64,000 nt of DNA. It comes from Microbaculum marinum. GTDB lineage: Bacteria > Pseudomonadota > Alphaproteobacteria > Rhizobiales > Tepidamorphaceae. A program made the position numbers and the translations under genes. The stretch is from NCBI RefSeq assembly GCF_042646165.1, contig NZ_JBHRTC010000028.1; one strand, written 5' to 3'. Positions 63,115-64,000 of this stretch are shown here, one piece after another. The notes under the pieces are model-generated. The model ran no database searches and was not told where the DNA came from. It saw only the letters and a program-made list of their open reading frames with translations. Position 1 is the first letter of the stretch. Each line of letters starts with the position of its first letter.

Positions 63115-63533
63115 ACCGGCACCAAGGGGGCAAACCCGAGCCGGTCGAGGGGATCGTCGAGTACAAGAGCCTGCTGCGCGACGTCATCGACCGGCGTCCG
63201 TCCGGCACACGGCGCCGGCTTGCCGAGGCGATCGGCAAGAACCCGAGCTTCGTCAGCCAGATCACCAATCCGGCCTACCCGACGCCGATCCCCGCCGGGG
63301 ACGTCGAGGCGATCCTCGAACTCTGCCACTTCTCGCCGGAGGAGCGGACGCGGTTCCTGGAGGCCTATGCCAACGCCCATCCGCGCCGCGTCGGGGGGCG
63401 GCGCAGCCGGCCCGCCGTGAGGTCGCTGACCCTGAAGGTGCCCGACCTGGGGGCGGTCGGCCGCAACGTGGAATTCGACCGCGCCGTGCAGGATTTCGTC
63501 ACGCGCCTGGGGCGGCTGATGGACGATACCTGA
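63111..63533 (+). CDS. small HTH DNA-binding protein of the dha operon
   Basis: A 140-residue basic protein. Residues 30-85 resemble an XRE-type helix-turn-helix ([40 protein letters not shown]). The C-terminal 50 residues have no recognisable domain. It is coupled to the enzyme I gene by ATGA and precedes dhaK by 44 bases. It is the best candidate for a local regulator, possibly of the repeat array at 53939-53995 (inference). Confidence 0.7.
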   Translation: MNRHQGGKPEPVEGIVEYKSLLRDVIDRRPSGTRRRLAEAIGKNPSFVSQITNPAYPTPIPAGDVEAILELCHFSPEERTRFLEAYANAHPRRVGGRRSRPAVRSLTLKVPDLGAVGRNVEFDRAVQDFVTRLGRLMDDT

Positions 63534-63577
63534 ACCGCAGAACCCAAGCCACGCGGGCTATTGCCGGGAGGAGGAAC

Positions 63578-64000
63578 ATGAAGAAGCTCATCAACGGCGT
63601 CGACACGGTCCTGAGCGAGAGCCTGGACGGCTTCTGCGCCGCCCATGCCGACATCGTGACGCTCGGCGAGGAGCGCAAGTTCGTGCGCCGCGCGACCCTG
63701 ACGCCGGGCAAGGTGGCGCTGGTCTCCGGCGGCGGCTCGGGCCACGAACCGCTGCACGCGGGATTCGTCGGCCACGGCATGCTGGACGCCGCCTGTCCGG
63801 GCCAGGTGTTCACCTCGCCGACGCCCGACCAGATGCTCGCCGCGGCCGCCGCCGTCGAGCAGGGCGGGGGCGTGCTGTTTATCGTCAAGAACTACGAAGG
63901 CGACGTCATGAACTTCGAGATGGCGGCCGAAATGGCATCCGGCGAGGTGATGACGGTGGTCACCAACGACGACGTGGCGGTGGAGAACTCCGACTTCTCG
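63578..64000 (+). CDS. dhaK: dihydroxyacetone kinase substrate-binding subunit DhaK (N-terminal part)
   Basis: The first 141 residues of DhaK; the gene runs off the right edge. The N-terminal motif [25 protein letters not shown], truncated here to [20 protein letters not shown], and [11 protein letters not shown] and [12 protein letters not shown] are diagnostic. The histidine that binds dihydroxyacetone covalently (near residue 218 in other DhaK) lies beyond the window. GGGAGGAGG precedes the ATG. It completes the DhaK-DhaL-DhaM set, in unusual order with dhaK last. Confidence 0.95.
   Translation, partial: MKKLINGVDTVLSESLDGFCAAHADIVTLGEERKFVRRATLTPGKVALVSGGGSGHEPLHAGFVGHGMLDAACPGQVFTSPTPDQMLAAAAAVEQGGGVLFIVKNYEGDVMNFEMAAEMASGEVMTVVTNDDVAVENSDFS

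Overview
The window is a high-GC stretch from an alphaproteobacterium, most likely a member of the Hyphomicrobiales (Rhizobiales). The basis is gene order: a zapE-mdh-sucC-sucD-sucA-sucB run, and an rplU-rpmA-GNAT-obgE-proB-proA-nadD-rsfS-rlmH-envC-ctpA-rppH run, both typical of that order. I did not run any search, so genus is not assigned.

Region 1 (1-19.4 kb, minus strand) is core genome. It holds the TCA-cycle genes (malate dehydrogenase, succinyl-CoA ligase, 2-oxoglutarate dehydrogenase E1, the first codons of E2), then RppH, CtpA, an EnvC-like factor, ribosome-associated RlmH, RsfS and ObgE, NadD, ProA/ProB and ribosomal proteins L21/L27. A tRNA-Ser(CGA) at 19735-19824 marks the end of this block. 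After it, the rest of the window is transport, catabolism and regulation.

Region 2 (20.1-34.1 kb, plus strand) is the most unusual part: a tightly packed run of eleven genes. It encodes a periplasmic sugar-type binding protein, an RbsA-type double ATPase fused in frame to a PEBP/YbhB domain, an SCP2-like protein, an alpha/beta hydrolase, two enlarged RbsC-type permeases, a seven-helix type-1 opsin homologue whose retinal-binding lysine is leucine, a 737-residue SPFH/flotillin-like protein, a small membrane protein, a sodium:solute symporter and a LysR regulator. Several members (PEBP, SCP2, SPFH, opsin fold) have lipid or hydrophobic-ligand associations. I infer an uptake/membrane system in which the opsin fold serves as something other than a retinal photoreceptor.

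Region 3 (34.2-43.9 kb) looks like carboxylate/acyl-CoA catabolism: acyl-CoA dehydrogenase, MmgE/PrpD protein, LysR regulator, class III CoA-transferase, and an iclR-dapA-like-tctC-tctB-tctA operon for a tripartite tricarboxylate-type transporter. Region 4 (43.9-53.8 kb) holds two secreted hydrolases, an amidase translationally coupled to a cupin-HTH repressor, a divergent TRAP transporter in the order M-P-Q coupled to an ornithine-cyclodeaminase-family enzyme, and a GAF-GGEEF-PilZ diguanylate cyclase.

Region 5 (53.9-64.0 kb) is one long plus-strand operon: a carbohydrate/polyol ABC transporter (binding protein, two permeases, small membrane protein, two ATPases) followed by DhaL, DhaM, HPr, enzyme I, an HTH regulator and the start of DhaK. 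It is therefore a transporter plus a complete PEP-dependent dihydroxyacetone kinase relay. It is preceded by 13-bp tandem repeats that look like an operator and is interrupted by an interspersed palindromic repeat flanked by an 11-bp direct repeat.
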